DNA from: Saprospiraceae bacterium
GTDB taxonomy: Bacteria > Bacteroidota > Bacteroidia > Chitinophagales > Saprospiraceae
NCBI GenBank assembly: GCA_020627785.1
Contig: JAHDGF010000006.1
Coordinates: forward strand, 1-64,000
Direction: 5' to 3'
DNA: 64,000 bases
The translations under genes were made by a program, and so were the position numbers. Numbering within the stretch: position 1 is the first letter of the stretch; each line of letters begins with the position of its first letter. Below, piece after piece: positions 8,570 to 17,533 of this stretch. The notes below the pieces were generated by a model. The model was not told the DNA's origin. It did no database searches and worked only from the letters and a program-made list of their open reading frames with translations.

Positions 8570-9848
8570 GTACGTATTATTTATTGGGATATTACATGCA
8601 GTACTTATCGCGCTCATCTATTTTTTATTAAAAGATAATCTGTGGTATTTCCTAGCTTCTGAGGTTGGTGTGTTTATAAGTCTTTTCATCAGCTATCTAC
8701 TTTATAAATCTATGATCAGACCCATAGATCTTATTAGTTCTGGAACGGATGCCATCGTCGACAAAGATTTCAGCATAAAGTATCTACGGACTGGTTCAAC
8801 TGAAGTTGACAAACTTGTAGATGTGTATAATGAAATGATTGAAAGTCTACGCAAGGAGCGTACTCAACTTTCAGAGCAAAGTTATTTCATTCAAAAACTC
8901 ATAGAAGTTACCCCGCTTGGAATTATAATTCTTGACTATGATGGCTTAATTTCTAACATCAATTTATCCGCCAGAAAACAACTTGGACTCGACAACAACC
9001 AATTGATGGTTGGCAAAAATTTAAAGGATTTTCCATCTGAGATTTCTGACTTCATTCAAAAACTTATTCCAGGAAATTCTAAAATCATCAGTTTAAATGG
9101 AACAGATAAATTTAAGGCACAGGTCAATGAGGTGATTCATCAAGGATTCAAACGTCGATTTATTATGATCGATGATCTTTCTAGTGAACTTTTAAAAACA
9201 GAAAAAGATGCCTATGGACGTATCATCCGAATGATGGCACATGAAGTCAATAATAGTATGGGAGCGATTAATTCAATTCTAGACTCTGTTATCGAATTTG
9301 GATTTCAAGATCAAGGAGATCAGGAATTAAAGGAATCACTTCAGATTGCCAGAAAAAGAAATGTTGGTCTTAATAAATTCATGGATAATTATGCCTCCCT
9401 GCTCAGACTTCCAGAACCTGTTTTTAAAAAAATGGATTTGGCTGGTCTATTAAAAAAAGTCGGTCAACTTTTTATTCCCAATGCCTTAGAAAAGAATATT
9501 AAAATCACCATTGATATTCCAAAGCATGACATCCCAATTGTCGCTGATGGAGTATTACTTGAACAAGCCCTTTCTAACATTATCAAAAATGCCATTGAAT
9601 CAATAGGTAAAGATGGAGAGATTAGAATAAGTTGCCATAAGGAAGGTAGCTTTACAATTTCCGACAATGGGCCAGGAATTCCTGACCATGTTGTTCCGAA
9701 TTTATTTACACCATTTTTTAGTACAAAAACTACCGGGCAAGGTGTGGGCTTGATGTTAATCCGAGACATCTTACAACTGCACAAGGCAACCTTTGATTTG
9801 AGTACAGATGCTTCAACTGGATGGACTAATTTTGAAGTTAGCTTTTAA
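8553..9848 (+). CDS. Sensor histidine kinase (PAS-containing) paired with the sigma-54 regulator
   Basis: 431 residues. Two membrane helices (~5-25 and 30-50) with only a very short loop between them, so sensing is probably within the membrane or cytoplasmic. A HAMP-like linker (~52-105) and PAS-like segment (~108-200) follow. The dimerisation box has His230 in MMAHEVNNSMGAINS. The HATPase has N box (NIIKNAIESI), G1 (ISDNGPGIP) and G2 (TTGQGVGLML). It overlaps the regulator gene by 17 bp and is the last gene of the operon. Confidence 0.93.
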   Translation: MSLKFKYVLFIGILHAVLIALIYFLLKDNLWYFLASEVGVFISLFISYLLYKSMIRPIDLISSGTDAIVDKDFSIKYLRTGSTEVDKLVDVYNEMIESLRKERTQLSEQSYFIQKLIEVTPLGIIILDYDGLISNINLSARKQLGLDNNQLMVGKNLKDFPSEISDFIQKLIPGNSKIISLNGTDKFKAQVNEVIHQGFKRRFIMIDDLSSELLKTEKDAYGRIIRMMAHEVNNSMGAINSILDSVIEFGFQDQGDQELKESLQIARKRNVGLNKFMDNYASLLRLPEPVFKKMDLAGLLKKVGQLFIPNALEKNIKITIDIPKHDIPIVADGVLLEQALSNIIKNAIESIGKDGEIRISCHKEGSFTISDNGPGIPDHVVPNLFTPFFSTKTTGQGVGLMLIRDILQLHKATFDLSTDASTGWTNFEVSF

Positions 9849-9992
9849 GTCTAAAGCGCATAAGGAAATAATTGGGTTTTACTTCAACTTAATATTTTTT
9901 CCTTTGATCAATATCATTCTTATCCGCCTTTCGGCAAATGTGGTTGACATTCAATTTTAAAATCGTCTATTCACTTAAAATATTTCTACTCC

Positions 9993-10004
9993 ATTTGCGA
10001 AAGC
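9993..10004 (+). repeat. ATTTGCGNAAGC copy 2 (N = A)
   Basis: Lies between the convergent kinase and LpxR-like genes, outside any coding region. Confidence 0.85.
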
Positions 10005-10034
10005 GAAAATCACAGACTGTCAATACCTTATATC

Positions 10035-11213
10035 TTAATCATAACAACCTTCTCCCGCAGGACCTATAAGCACTTTAAATGTAAGCGTCCCCCAGGTATT
10101 GCGTTGTTTGAAATCAGATTTAAACTCAGATGATCTGGTATTAATCGTATAGATCAAATCTACCTTTTGAAGAATCTGAAGCTTGATGCCTACATAGGCC
10201 TCATAAATGAATTTTCGGGTATCTCCAAAACTATAATAGTTGCCCTTGCTCTTGCCATAGACTCCATTAAGATGGTAATTGTATAGTACCGCACGACCTG
10301 TAATTCCACCCACAAAGGAAAAACCCAAGTCGTCGTCATTTACCGATGCGTTACTTGGATTATTCACATCTGTGTATGCTAAATGATCGATCACACCTTC
10401 AACATTCATTACCTTACCAAAGTCGATTCCGAAAGCTAAATCCGTATAGTGTCCTAGATTAATTTCAGGTCTTATCTGGAATACCACCTTTCGTATGGGT
10501 GTCCAGATGGCGAGCTCAGAGGATAAGGAATATTGAACAAGAGGTAAAACATTTTTGATAACCTCACCTGTTGGATAGTTTTTACTTTCGTCTCTCCTCC
10601 ACAGATTACCATCCGGTCTCTTGAATCCAAAAAGATTATCAATGCCTCTTGCCAATCCTGTACCACCCAATCCAAATGAAAATGAAGTATTTACTCCAAG
10701 ATTATACAAGCGTGCACTATGAACAAATCTTTTGGTCCCTTCCAATCTTCTACTGCTCCTGAATCCTGTAAAACTAGAAAAGGGCCGATCAACAGCTAGG
10801 CTATATCCATTGGCAACGGCAGACTCAAACCCTGCTACTTCATCCGAAATATGCGTAGGAGAAAAACCATTCGCTATAAAAACAAAACTGTGAGACTCGA
10901 CTTTTTGCCGAAAGTCTTTCTTGTATAATAAATTATCAATGAGGTAGTCAATTCTTTCTCGCACCCATGGTAGACCTAGGTAATATGAATTAGCATACTC
11001 TCCAAAAAATCCGAGTCTTAAAGCTGTTGTATAATTTTTATCGAAGTAAGGCATCTGGCTTCCTTCTTCGACATTTTTGCGCACCCAATCAGCAAAGGCG
11101 TCTTGATCAACGCTAATCTCTATCCCAGCAAAATCCATTTGCCTCTGTGCACTTAAACTAGTCACAAGACAAAAGCTAAAAAGAAGAAAACTCAAGTAAT
11201 ATTTCATATCCAT
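10035..11213 (-). CDS. LpxR-like (DUF2219) outer-membrane protein, divergent
   Basis: 392 residues with a signal peptide ending near SLSAQ (from the in-frame ATG two codons in). The body is beta-barrel-like. Landmarks fit the lipid A 3'-O-deacylase LpxR/DUF2219 family: NYTTALRLGFF (family YTNGxRLG), DRPFSSFTGF (family DRPYAGW), and the SFGLGGTGLARG-to-GNLW stretch. The positions expected to hold catalytic Asn-Asp and His appear as Gln-Asp (DQDAFAD) and Asp (RGIDNLFG), so activity is uncertain. Single gene with its own upstream region, convergent with the efflux operon. Family membership is likely but from memory; it could simply be an uncharacterised barrel. Confidence 0.55.
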   Translation of the reverse strand: MDMKYYLSFLLFSFCLVTSLSAQRQMDFAGIEISVDQDAFADWVRKNVEEGSQMPYFDKNYTTALRLGFFGEYANSYYLGLPWVRERIDYLIDNLLYKKDFRQKVESHSFVFIANGFSPTHISDEVAGFESAVANGYSLAVDRPFSSFTGFRSSRRLEGTKRFVHSARLYNLGVNTSFSFGLGGTGLARGIDNLFGFKRPDGNLWRRDESKNYPTGEVIKNVLPLVQYSLSSELAIWTPIRKVVFQIRPEINLGHYTDLAFGIDFGKVMNVEGVIDHLAYTDVNNPSNASVNDDDLGFSFVGGITGRAVLYNYHLNGVYGKSKGNYYSFGDTRKFIYEAYVGIKLQILQKVDLIYTINTRSSEFKSDFKQRNTWGTLTFKVLIGPAGEGCYD

Positions 11214-11273
11214 TTAAGTATAACTCAAAGATGCGGAAAATTAATATCTAACGAATGCAAATAGGGTCAATAA

Positions 11274-11307
11274 AAAAGAGGTGCAGGATTCATCCTACAC
11301 CTCTTTT
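11274..11307 (-). terminator. Terminator of the TlpA-like gene
   Basis: 16-bp arms (11274-11289 and 11292-11307) with one mismatch and a 2-base loop. The A-run at its low-coordinate side gives a U-tract on the minus strand, just after the thioredoxin stop. T-richness on the other side means it may act both ways. Confidence 0.75.
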
Positions 11308-11328
11308 AAATATTGTATTTACTAACCC

Positions 11329-11826
11329 TTACTTAGTCAATTTTGCTATTTGATCTTCTAACTCATACTCATCACCTGGAGTATATCCATTGTGATCCCA
11401 AACGATTTTTCCTTCTTTGTCAAGAATGAAAGTCTGGGGGATGGTCTGAAAATTCAAAGCTCTTTTTAATTCTTCATTTGCATCTGAAAGAATGGTGTAT
11501 TCCCATCCCTTAGAAGTTACGGTTGCTGGTACTTTAGCTAGTCCTCTTGCATTATCTATGGTAATCGCTAGAAACTCAACGTCGTAATCTTCCTGCCAAT
11601 CAGGATAGTATTCAGCAATAGCATCTAGTTCTTTTTTACATGGAGTACACCAAGTCGCCCAGAAGTTCACAACGGTTATTTTACCCTGACCAACGTAATC
11701 TTGAATATTTACGGTTGACCCATCTAAGGTTTTGAGATTTGCGGAAGGCATCAAAGCCTGAGATGTAGCTGTGAATGAAATGAGTCCAAACACGACAACA
11801 AGGGTTAATTGGTTTAATAGTTTCAT
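11329..11826 (-). CDS. TlpA-like periplasmic thioredoxin/redoxin
   Basis: 165 residues: signal peptide (~1-22, ending TATSQA), then a thioredoxin fold with the active site WCTPCKKE and the cis-Pro segment TIPQTFIL. This is the usual size for TlpA/ResA-like disulfide reductases in the periplasm. It is divergent from the DUF6029-like / Omp28 / amidase operon, whose products carry CxxC or clustered cysteines, so it may keep or break their disulfides (inference). Confidence 0.92.
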   Translation of the reverse strand: MKLLNQLTLVVVFGLISFTATSQALMPSANLKTLDGSTVNIQDYVGQGKITVVNFWATWCTPCKKELDAIAEYYPDWQEDYDVEFLAITIDNARGLAKVPATVTSKGWEYTILSDANEELKRALNFQTIPQTFILDKEGKIVWDHNGYTPGDEYELEDQIAKLTK

Positions 11827-11957
11827 TGTTAAAATTATATTTATGTACTTTTAATTTGCTTTTAAACTAAGCCAACTTTGAACCTAAAGCCAGCATTTAC
11901 AAGCCGTTTAACTCAAAATTAACCGATTCTGTTAGCAAATGTTAATTATATTTTGAT

Positions 11958-13643
11958 ATGTTCCAACGATTACAAAAAATATTTTTCCTCAGTTTTATAA
12001 TTAGTGTCTTCATTTGTACAGACATTTATGCACAAGACAAAGGGGTTTTCTCCGGAGGTTTCCAGTCAAATGCCAACTTTTTCATCAGAGATTCTCTCAT
12101 TGGAGCGGCCAATATACCACAATATGACAATCAACTAATCGGTGCTGAAGCTTGGTTAGATTTGAATTATGCTATTAAAGGATATAGCCTTGGGGTGCGT
12201 TTTGACCTTTTTAATAATTCAAACCTAAGAGACCCAAATAGTTCTTATTCAGATCAAGGGATCGGAAAATACTACATCAGAAAGCAGTTGGACAAGGTAG
12301 GATTCCAGGTAGGCTACATTTATGACCAAATAGGAAGTGGAATCATTTACAGAGCTTTTGAAGAAAGACCACAACTGATAGATAATGCTTTAGTCGGAGC
12401 ACAGGTCGATTATAGATTTAATAATGATTGGAAGGCCTCGGCATTTACCGGAAGACAAAGAAATCTTTTCAGCACCTTTCAATCAATCATAAAAGGAGCT
12501 AAGCTTGAAGGATACTATGGATTTGGAAAAGACAATCCATTGTCTATTGCTCCAGGATTTGGAATCGTAAATCGAACGCTTGATGATGAAACCATGGATC
12601 GCGTCATCGGAGTTGTCAAGAACTACATTGGCGATGATCGTTTTAAGCCAACTTATAACGTATACCTAGGATCTTTCTACAATACCCTAAGCTATAAGAA
12701 TTTCTCATGGTATGTAGAAGCGGCATATAAATCCCCTGATGCTTTTAATGATCCGATGGCATCTAGAACTGTTTTATTCGGCGAGCCATTGCAAGGAAGA
12801 ATGAGACGTGCGGCAGGAAGTGTTCTTTATACAGCACTAAGTTTTGCGAAAGGAAAATTAGGTATAACCTTAGAAGGTAAGCGTACCGAGAACTTCAACT
12901 TTAGAGTAGATCCGAATTTATCTAGAAATTTTGGGCAGATAAATTTCATTCCACCAATGAATCGTCAAAATACCTATCGATTAACTTCTAGGTATTCACC
13001 GGCAACTCAAGATCTGAGCGAACAGGCATTTCAAGCAGATATAAAATATAGAGTAAATAAGAAGCTATTCTTGAATCTCAATGTCTCTAACATCACAGAC
13101 CTTACAGGGAATCTATTGTTGTATAGAGAAATGTATTTAACAGGTACCTATAAATACAAAAGACTTTGGCAGGTAATAGGTGGTTTACAAATCCAGAACT
13201 ACAATCAAGAAATATATGAGGTAAAACCCGAAGTGCCAATTGTTGAAACCATTATTCCATTTGTCGACTTCTTATATAAAATCGATCGTAAAAAATCCGT
13301 CAGAGCTGAATTCCAATACATGATCATTGGAGAAGATGGATCAACTTTACAAGATTATGGTGATTGGGCATTTGGACTTGTAGAATTCAATATGGCACCA
13401 CATTGGTCATTGGTTGTATCAGATATGTACAACATAGGTCCTGGTAAAAATGCTCCTTCCGACGCGAATGGAGAAAAGATAGACATTCATTATCCTAGGT
13501 TTGATGTATTTTATAACAATGGATCAAATAGATATGGACTTAGTTATGTTAAACAAGTAGAAGGTATTGTATGTACCGGAGGAATCTGTAGATTAGAACC
13601 TGCTTTTAGTGGGGTTAAATTTTCCATAAGTTCAACTTTTTAA
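11958..13643 (+). CDS. DUF6029-like outer-membrane protein
   Basis: 561 residues with a signal peptide (~1-25, ending DIYAQ). The rest is rich in alternating aromatic/polar strands with Tyr and Arg, ending in Phe (FSISSTF), typical of an outer-membrane beta-barrel. Length and the adjacent Omp28-type gene match the Bacteroidota family I know as DUF6029, of unknown function. First of three genes in a tight operon (1-bp gap to Omp28). Confidence 0.7.
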   Translation: MFQRLQKIFFLSFIISVFICTDIYAQDKGVFSGGFQSNANFFIRDSLIGAANIPQYDNQLIGAEAWLDLNYAIKGYSLGVRFDLFNNSNLRDPNSSYSDQGIGKYYIRKQLDKVGFQVGYIYDQIGSGIIYRAFEERPQLIDNALVGAQVDYRFNNDWKASAFTGRQRNLFSTFQSIIKGAKLEGYYGFGKDNPLSIAPGFGIVNRTLDDETMDRVIGVVKNYIGDDRFKPTYNVYLGSFYNTLSYKNFSWYVEAAYKSPDAFNDPMASRTVLFGEPLQGRMRRAAGSVLYTALSFAKGKLGITLEGKRTENFNFRVDPNLSRNFGQINFIPPMNRQNTYRLTSRYSPATQDLSEQAFQADIKYRVNKKLFLNLNVSNITDLTGNLLLYREMYLTGTYKYKRLWQVIGGLQIQNYNQEIYEVKPEVPIVETIIPFVDFLYKIDRKKSVRAEFQYMIIGEDGSTLQDYGDWAFGLVEFNMAPHWSLVVSDMYNIGPGKNAPSDANGEKIDIHYPRFDVFYNNGSNRYGLSYVKQVEGIVCTGGICRLEPAFSGVKFSISSTF

Positions 13644-13644
13644 G

Positions 13645-14463
13645 ATGAAAAAATTAATAGCATTAATATTCGCAATTTCTGTCATCGCTTGTACTGAGGT
13701 GATGGTAAATATTCCTGAATTTGTATTACCTAATTCAGAAAAGACAGTGTTGGTTGAAGAACTCACTGGAGTTAACTGTCCGAATTGTCCAAACGGAGCC
13801 GCGGTGTTGCAATCCCTAATCGAACTTTATGACCATAAAGTAATAGGTGTTTCAATCCATGGAGAATTTCTAGCAGAACCAGTGGCGTCTAGTAAATATG
13901 ACTTTCGATCCCAGATGGCCAATGATATGGAGAATAAATTAAAGCCATACTTTGGAAAACCCGCAGCAGTTGTCAACAGGGTTCAGCAAGAAGGATTTGA
14001 AGAATACTCTGTTTCAAACATTGATTTATGGGCTGGGTTTGTAGAAAAAGAATTTGAGAAGCCTGCACAATTATCCATCGGTATCGAGAATAGTTACAAT
14101 GAAGATACAAGAGAGTTAAGCATTGTTGCTGCGCTTACCGCAAATGAAAATCTAACAGGAGACTTAAGAATCACTGTAATGATTACAGAAAGTCATATTT
14201 GGGATGCGCAAAAATTTCCATCGACCATAGAAGATAATTATGAGCACAACCACATGTTAAGAGCAATGCTTACTCCTATAGATGGATCACCTCTAAATAC
14301 AGATTTAAATGCAAATGAAATTGTCAATAGAAATTTCAGTTTTGTCATTCCAGAAGATCCAGACTTATGGGTACCTGAAAATATGGATGTCATTGTATTT
14401 GTATCTAAGGTTGATGGTAGTTCCGAAGAGGTAATTCAGGCAGCAGAAGAACATGTACTATAG
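13645..14463 (+). CDS. Omp28-related lipoprotein
   Basis: 272 residues. Lipobox VIAC gives lipidation at Cys16. The N-terminal part has the Omp28 motif VEELTGVNCPNCPNGA, a CxxC in a thioredoxin-like context, followed by a C-terminal beta-rich domain. Omp28 proteins are surface or outer-membrane lipoproteins of Bacteroidota with no firm molecular function. The CPNC pair suggests a redox partner such as the divergent TlpA-like protein. Middle gene of the operon. Confidence 0.85.
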   Translation: MKKLIALIFAISVIACTEVMVNIPEFVLPNSEKTVLVEELTGVNCPNCPNGAAVLQSLIELYDHKVIGVSIHGEFLAEPVASSKYDFRSQMANDMENKLKPYFGKPAAVVNRVQQEGFEEYSVSNIDLWAGFVEKEFEKPAQLSIGIENSYNEDTRELSIVAALTANENLTGDLRITVMITESHIWDAQKFPSTIEDNYEHNHMLRAMLTPIDGSPLNTDLNANEIVNRNFSFVIPEDPDLWVPENMDVIVFVSKVDGSSEEVIQAAEEHVL

Positions 14464-14464
14464 T

Positions 14465-15694
14465 ATGTTACAAAAAGTAACGACTACAGGTATTTTTCTC
14501 TTACTTGCAATTTATACATTTGCGCAAGCTAGAACTCTTGAATACACACCCGCCTTTTACCCAGAATTAAACTCAGTTGATTTAGAAGATATCGACATTA
14601 ATTTCCTTGGACTATCCTTGTACCATTTCAACAATGAAGGCTCAGAGATTTTATATCGCTTGCAATTCATGGATGACTCGTGGTCTGATTGGAAATACCT
14701 GAAAAGAGATGAACATGGAATAGGCATCAACGATCGAAAGGCATACGCTGCAACTCCAGTTAAGGAAGTCATCAAAGCTTTTCAATTGCAGACCAATGAC
14801 CCACTTATAAATCCGAAGGCAAGAATATTCATTTCGTATAAAAACAATGATCAAATAATTTCTACAACCGCTCGAGGATTCGATTGTGAGCTGCCGGAAT
14901 ATTGTGACCGGACTTGTTGGTGTAAGGACTGCCCAGTAGACTCTACTCCAGAGTTCACAACTCCAACCCATGTCATTGTACACCACTCTGCAGGATTTAA
15001 TGAAAGTGACAATTTCAAAGAAGTAGTTGCTTATTATTACGACCTCCACGTTAATACCAACGGATGGGATGATATTGGGTACAATTGGTTGATTGACCCG
15101 AATGGAGTTATCTATGAAGCAAGACCTGATGGATTTCAAGGTGCACATTTTAGCTGCATCAATGAAAATACGGTAGGGATCTGCTTGATTGGAGATTTCA
15201 CAGACCAATTGCCTACAGATGAAGCATTGGAGACTTTAGTGAACCTCATCGGCTATGAGGCAAGTGCGCACACCTTGGATGTGACGATGGAAACATATCA
15301 TCTTACGGGAGATTTTATACTCCCAACAATCGCCGGTCATAGAGATTCAAGTGGTTCAGCAAATGCTTGCTCAGGTACTGAATGTCCTGGTAATACTTTT
15401 TACCCAACCTTAGAATCAATTCGCGAACGAGTCGCAGACCTACCCTGCTACAATGGAGAGATTTCCAATAATGAAGAATTATTGATTGGGACTATTAAGG
15501 TTTCCCCAAATCCTTTTGCCCGTAGCATATATATAGATGGTGAAGAAAAAGCGTCTTATCTATTAATTAATTCGAAAGGACAGTTCATTCAGCATCTACA
15601 AGCGCAGGTTGAAAATGACCTTAGCTATTTGCCGAAAGGCTTATACTTTATATCCACCCAAGGAAAAGTCATTCAAAGCATACTAAAAAAGTAA
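14465..15694 (+). CDS. Secreted N-acetylmuramoyl-L-alanine amidase (PGRP type) with T9SS type A domain
   Basis: 409 residues from the ATG at 14465, directly after the Omp28 stop; an ATG at 14453 overlapping that stop is possible. Signal peptide ends near TFAQA. An N-terminal beta domain precedes a dense cysteine cluster (CELPEYCDRTCWCKDC, ~residues 142-157). The amidase_2/PGRP domain (~165-320) has zinc-ligand landmarks HVIVHHSAG, GWDDIGYNWLI and IAGHRDSS. The C-terminal ~75 residues (VSPNPFARSIYI ... LPKGLYFIST) are a T9SS type A sorting domain. Expected action: cleavage of peptidoglycan stem peptides outside the cell, for example from prey or neighbours, rather than its own wall (inference). 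Confidence 0.92.
   Translation: MLQKVTTTGIFLLLAIYTFAQARTLEYTPAFYPELNSVDLEDIDINFLGLSLYHFNNEGSEILYRLQFMDDSWSDWKYLKRDEHGIGINDRKAYAATPVKEVIKAFQLQTNDPLINPKARIFISYKNNDQIISTTARGFDCELPEYCDRTCWCKDCPVDSTPEFTTPTHVIVHHSAGFNESDNFKEVVAYYYDLHVNTNGWDDIGYNWLIDPNGVIYEARPDGFQGAHFSCINENTVGICLIGDFTDQLPTDEALETLVNLIGYEASAHTLDVTMETYHLTGDFILPTIAGHRDSSGSANACSGTECPGNTFYPTLESIRERVADLPCYNGEISNNEELLIGTIKVSPNPFARSIYIDGEEKASYLLINSKGQFIQHLQAQVENDLSYLPKGLYFISTQGKVIQSILKK
14518..14529 (+). repeat. ATTTGCGNAAGC copy 3 (N = C)
   Basis: In the signal-peptide codons of the amidase (T-F-A-Q-A). Confidence 0.85.
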
Positions 15695-15784
15695 GCGGTT
15701 TACCCCTACGTCCTTTTTTAAAAATAATTCTAAGTAGCCATTATCTGACTACTAGCTGACAAAATTTTGCTCAAAATTGAAATC

Positions 15785-15803
15785 TGTAGAGTCTATGTCT
15801 ACA
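15785..15803. promoter_or_regulatory. Inverted repeat upstream of the small secreted protein
   Basis: TGTAGA-N7-TCTACA lies 86 bp before the ATG at 15889. Its position suits an operator or regulator site. No protein can be assigned. Confidence 0.35.
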
Positions 15804-15888
15804 ATAATAGGTTACCAGTAGATGGGGGTAGATAGGGAAAAAGCGGGTTTTCATGGTCTTATTAGTGTAACACGCAAAAACAAAAGCT

Positions 15889-16263
15889 ATGAAAAATTTA
15901 ATCTTAATCTTCGCAATCGCTATAAGCTTTACAACGGCAACTTTCGCTTCAAACATTGGAGATGGAACTTTAGCGATCGTAAAAAGTGAAAAAGTAGACA
16001 TCACTTTAGATAATGAAGGTCAGAAAGAATTTATCATCTCATCAGCTTTTGAAGCAGACCAAGATCAAATCGCTATGGTATTCGAAGCAAATGTTTCAAT
16101 GATCCAAATTTTAAACAACGATGGAGAAATTGAAATGATGTTCCCAGTAGGTTCTGAAACAGTTAACTTAGGAATGAGTTTATTCGATACTGGAGATTAC
16201 AAAGTAGGATTTATGGTTGACGGTTACGATGATGTTCAATTTACCAACATGACCATCAAATAA
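15889..16263 (+). CDS. Small secreted acidic protein, unknown function
   Basis: 124 residues with a clear signal peptide (ends ATFAS, ~residue 21). The mature ~100 residues are acidic, cysteine-free and beta-rich, with regular strand-turn alternation (VDITLDNEGQKEFIIS ... GDYKVGFMVDGYDDVQFTNMTI). I do not recognise a family. Monocistronic: it has its own ~190-bp upstream region and a terminator. A small structural or surface protein is plausible. Confidence 0.75.
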   Translation: MKNLILIFAIAISFTTATFASNIGDGTLAIVKSEKVDITLDNEGQKEFIISSAFEADQDQIAMVFEANVSMIQILNNDGEIEMMFPVGSETVNLGMSLFDTGDYKVGFMVDGYDDVQFTNMTIK

Positions 16264-16299
16264 TTCAAGACTATAAAGTAGTTTAAATAAAAGGGTGTT

Positions 16300-16329
16300 G
16301 AAGGCCGCTGATGAAAATCAGTGGCTTTC
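16300..16329 (+). terminator. Hairpin terminator after the small secreted protein
   Basis: 13-bp stem (16300-16312 / 16317-16329) with two G-T wobbles and a GAAA tetraloop, followed by a weak U-tract. Confidence 0.6.
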
Positions 16330-16393
16330 GCAATTTTAGGAATTAGGTTTATATTTCCTATTATTACCAAGAGATACAAATAGCTGGAATAAA

Positions 16394-16924
16394 TTAATCT
16401 AGGAAAATAGACAAGAGAAAACCTATTCCAATCATAATAAGAATAAATATTATTCGTCGAAGAACCCTTTGATTTGGTTTTTTAGGGACTATAACATTGT
16501 TATTTATTCTATTTTTTGTTTCTACAAATTTATGTTTAATCAAGGAAGGACCTCCATTTATTTCTTCCGTTTGCGGATCAAAATCTTTGAGTCCAAATTT
16601 TTTTAAAATTCTAAAAATACGCTCTACTTCATCCATGATTTTAGCTTCTCCGTTTTCATGCCAGTATGGAATTGAAAGAACAATTTGGCTATTAAACATA
16701 GAGAGCTGGTAAGAGTTAAAGTTTAACTCAAAGTAATCTTCTTCTGATGATTTAGTTTTCTCAAATGATAATCCTTCAGATTCCATTTGGGTAATAATGG
16801 ACTCCATTAAACTCTTCGAAATATAGATTTCATCCTCCTTTTTGGGTTGGTTTACTTCTAATACCTCATAGATATTTTCTCTATTTAATTGTTCTTTATT
16901 TATGAAATAGACATCGTAACTCAT
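16394..16924 (-). CDS. Hypothetical tail-anchored protein
   Basis: 176 residues, no signal peptide. A soluble charged N-terminal domain (~1-115) is followed by a basic linker (KPNQRVLRR) and a single C-terminal membrane helix (~155-174, IIFILIMIGIGFLLSIFL). The predicted arrangement is a cytoplasmic domain anchored by its tail. No family recognised. Confidence 0.65.
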   Translation of the reverse strand: MSYDVYFINKEQLNRENIYEVLEVNQPKKEDEIYISKSLMESIITQMESEGLSFEKTKSSEEDYFELNFNSYQLSMFNSQIVLSIPYWHENGEAKIMDEVERIFRILKKFGLKDFDPQTEEINGGPSLIKHKFVETKNRINNNVIVPKKPNQRVLRRIIFILIMIGIGFLLSIFLD

Positions 16925-17005
16925 GTTTCAGTAAATTTAAAAATCACCAATCTTTATCATGAAGATAAGAAATTAGCGATTACACAATTTCAATTTTCTG
17001 TGGCA

Positions 17006-17533
17006 CTAAATTTTAAATCTTACTGGAAGTGTATAAAGTATATCAATCGACCTTCCCTTCATAGAAGCAGGAATCCATCGAATATTTTCTTCATTCATTT
17101 TATGGATGACATTCACAGCCGCTTGACCAAATCCATGTCCAGGATCTCTCACACATTTTATGTTATCTAAAAAACCATCCTTTTTTACGACAAACTGAAC
17201 AACGGCCATTCCTTCTTGACCATCAGCAAATGCTTTAGCAGGATACTCAAGGGTAGAATATAAATACTCCAGAAACTTAGCTTCAGCACATTCTAATCTT
17301 TCACTTTTATCAACAACTGATTCACAGCCTGGGAACCTTGATGTTTCATTACCTCTTCCCGCAAAGAAGTCATCTTCGGGTGGAGGTGGAGGAGGTGGCG
17401 GCGGTGGTGGGGGCGGTGTAATATTTTCAGTTGCTGAAAAAGTATTTTGCTTGGATTTATTTTCAATAGGATCCTGGCCAAAACAATAGCTAGCAAAAAA
17501 GAAAAACAGCAGCAATAAGTGTATATGTTTCAT
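17006..17533 (-). CDS. Secreted polyproline TonB-C-like protein
   Basis: 175 residues from the ATG at 17533, chosen because it directly precedes the signal peptide MKHIHLLLLFFFFASYCFG; an in-frame ATG at 17557 is less likely. A run of 13 prolines (~residues 44-56) is encoded by a GGN-type repeat tract. The C-terminal ~90 residues resemble the TonB C-terminal domain (YPAKAFADGQEGMAVVQFVVKKDG ... AVNVIHKMNEENIRWIPA ... LPVRFKI). It lacks the N-terminal membrane anchor of true TonB, so it is probably a periplasmic TonB-domain protein of unknown role. The proline tract is prone to length change. Confidence 0.8.
   Translation of the reverse strand: MKHIHLLLLFFFFASYCFGQDPIENKSKQNTFSATENITPPPPPPPPPPPPPEDDFFAGRGNETSRFPGCESVVDKSERLECAEAKFLEYLYSTLEYPAKAFADGQEGMAVVQFVVKKDGFLDNIKCVRDPGHGFGQAAVNVIHKMNEENIRWIPASMKGRSIDILYTLPVRFKI

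Noticed and set aside
14651-15208. 185-codon minus-strand frame antisense to the amidase
   Set aside because: It lies wholly within the well-supported amidase gene and its translation has no protein-like domain.
17293-17496. 67-codon frame over the proline tract
   Set aside because: It is an alternative frame of the GGN repeat in the TonB-C-like gene, rich in Arg and His by composition only.
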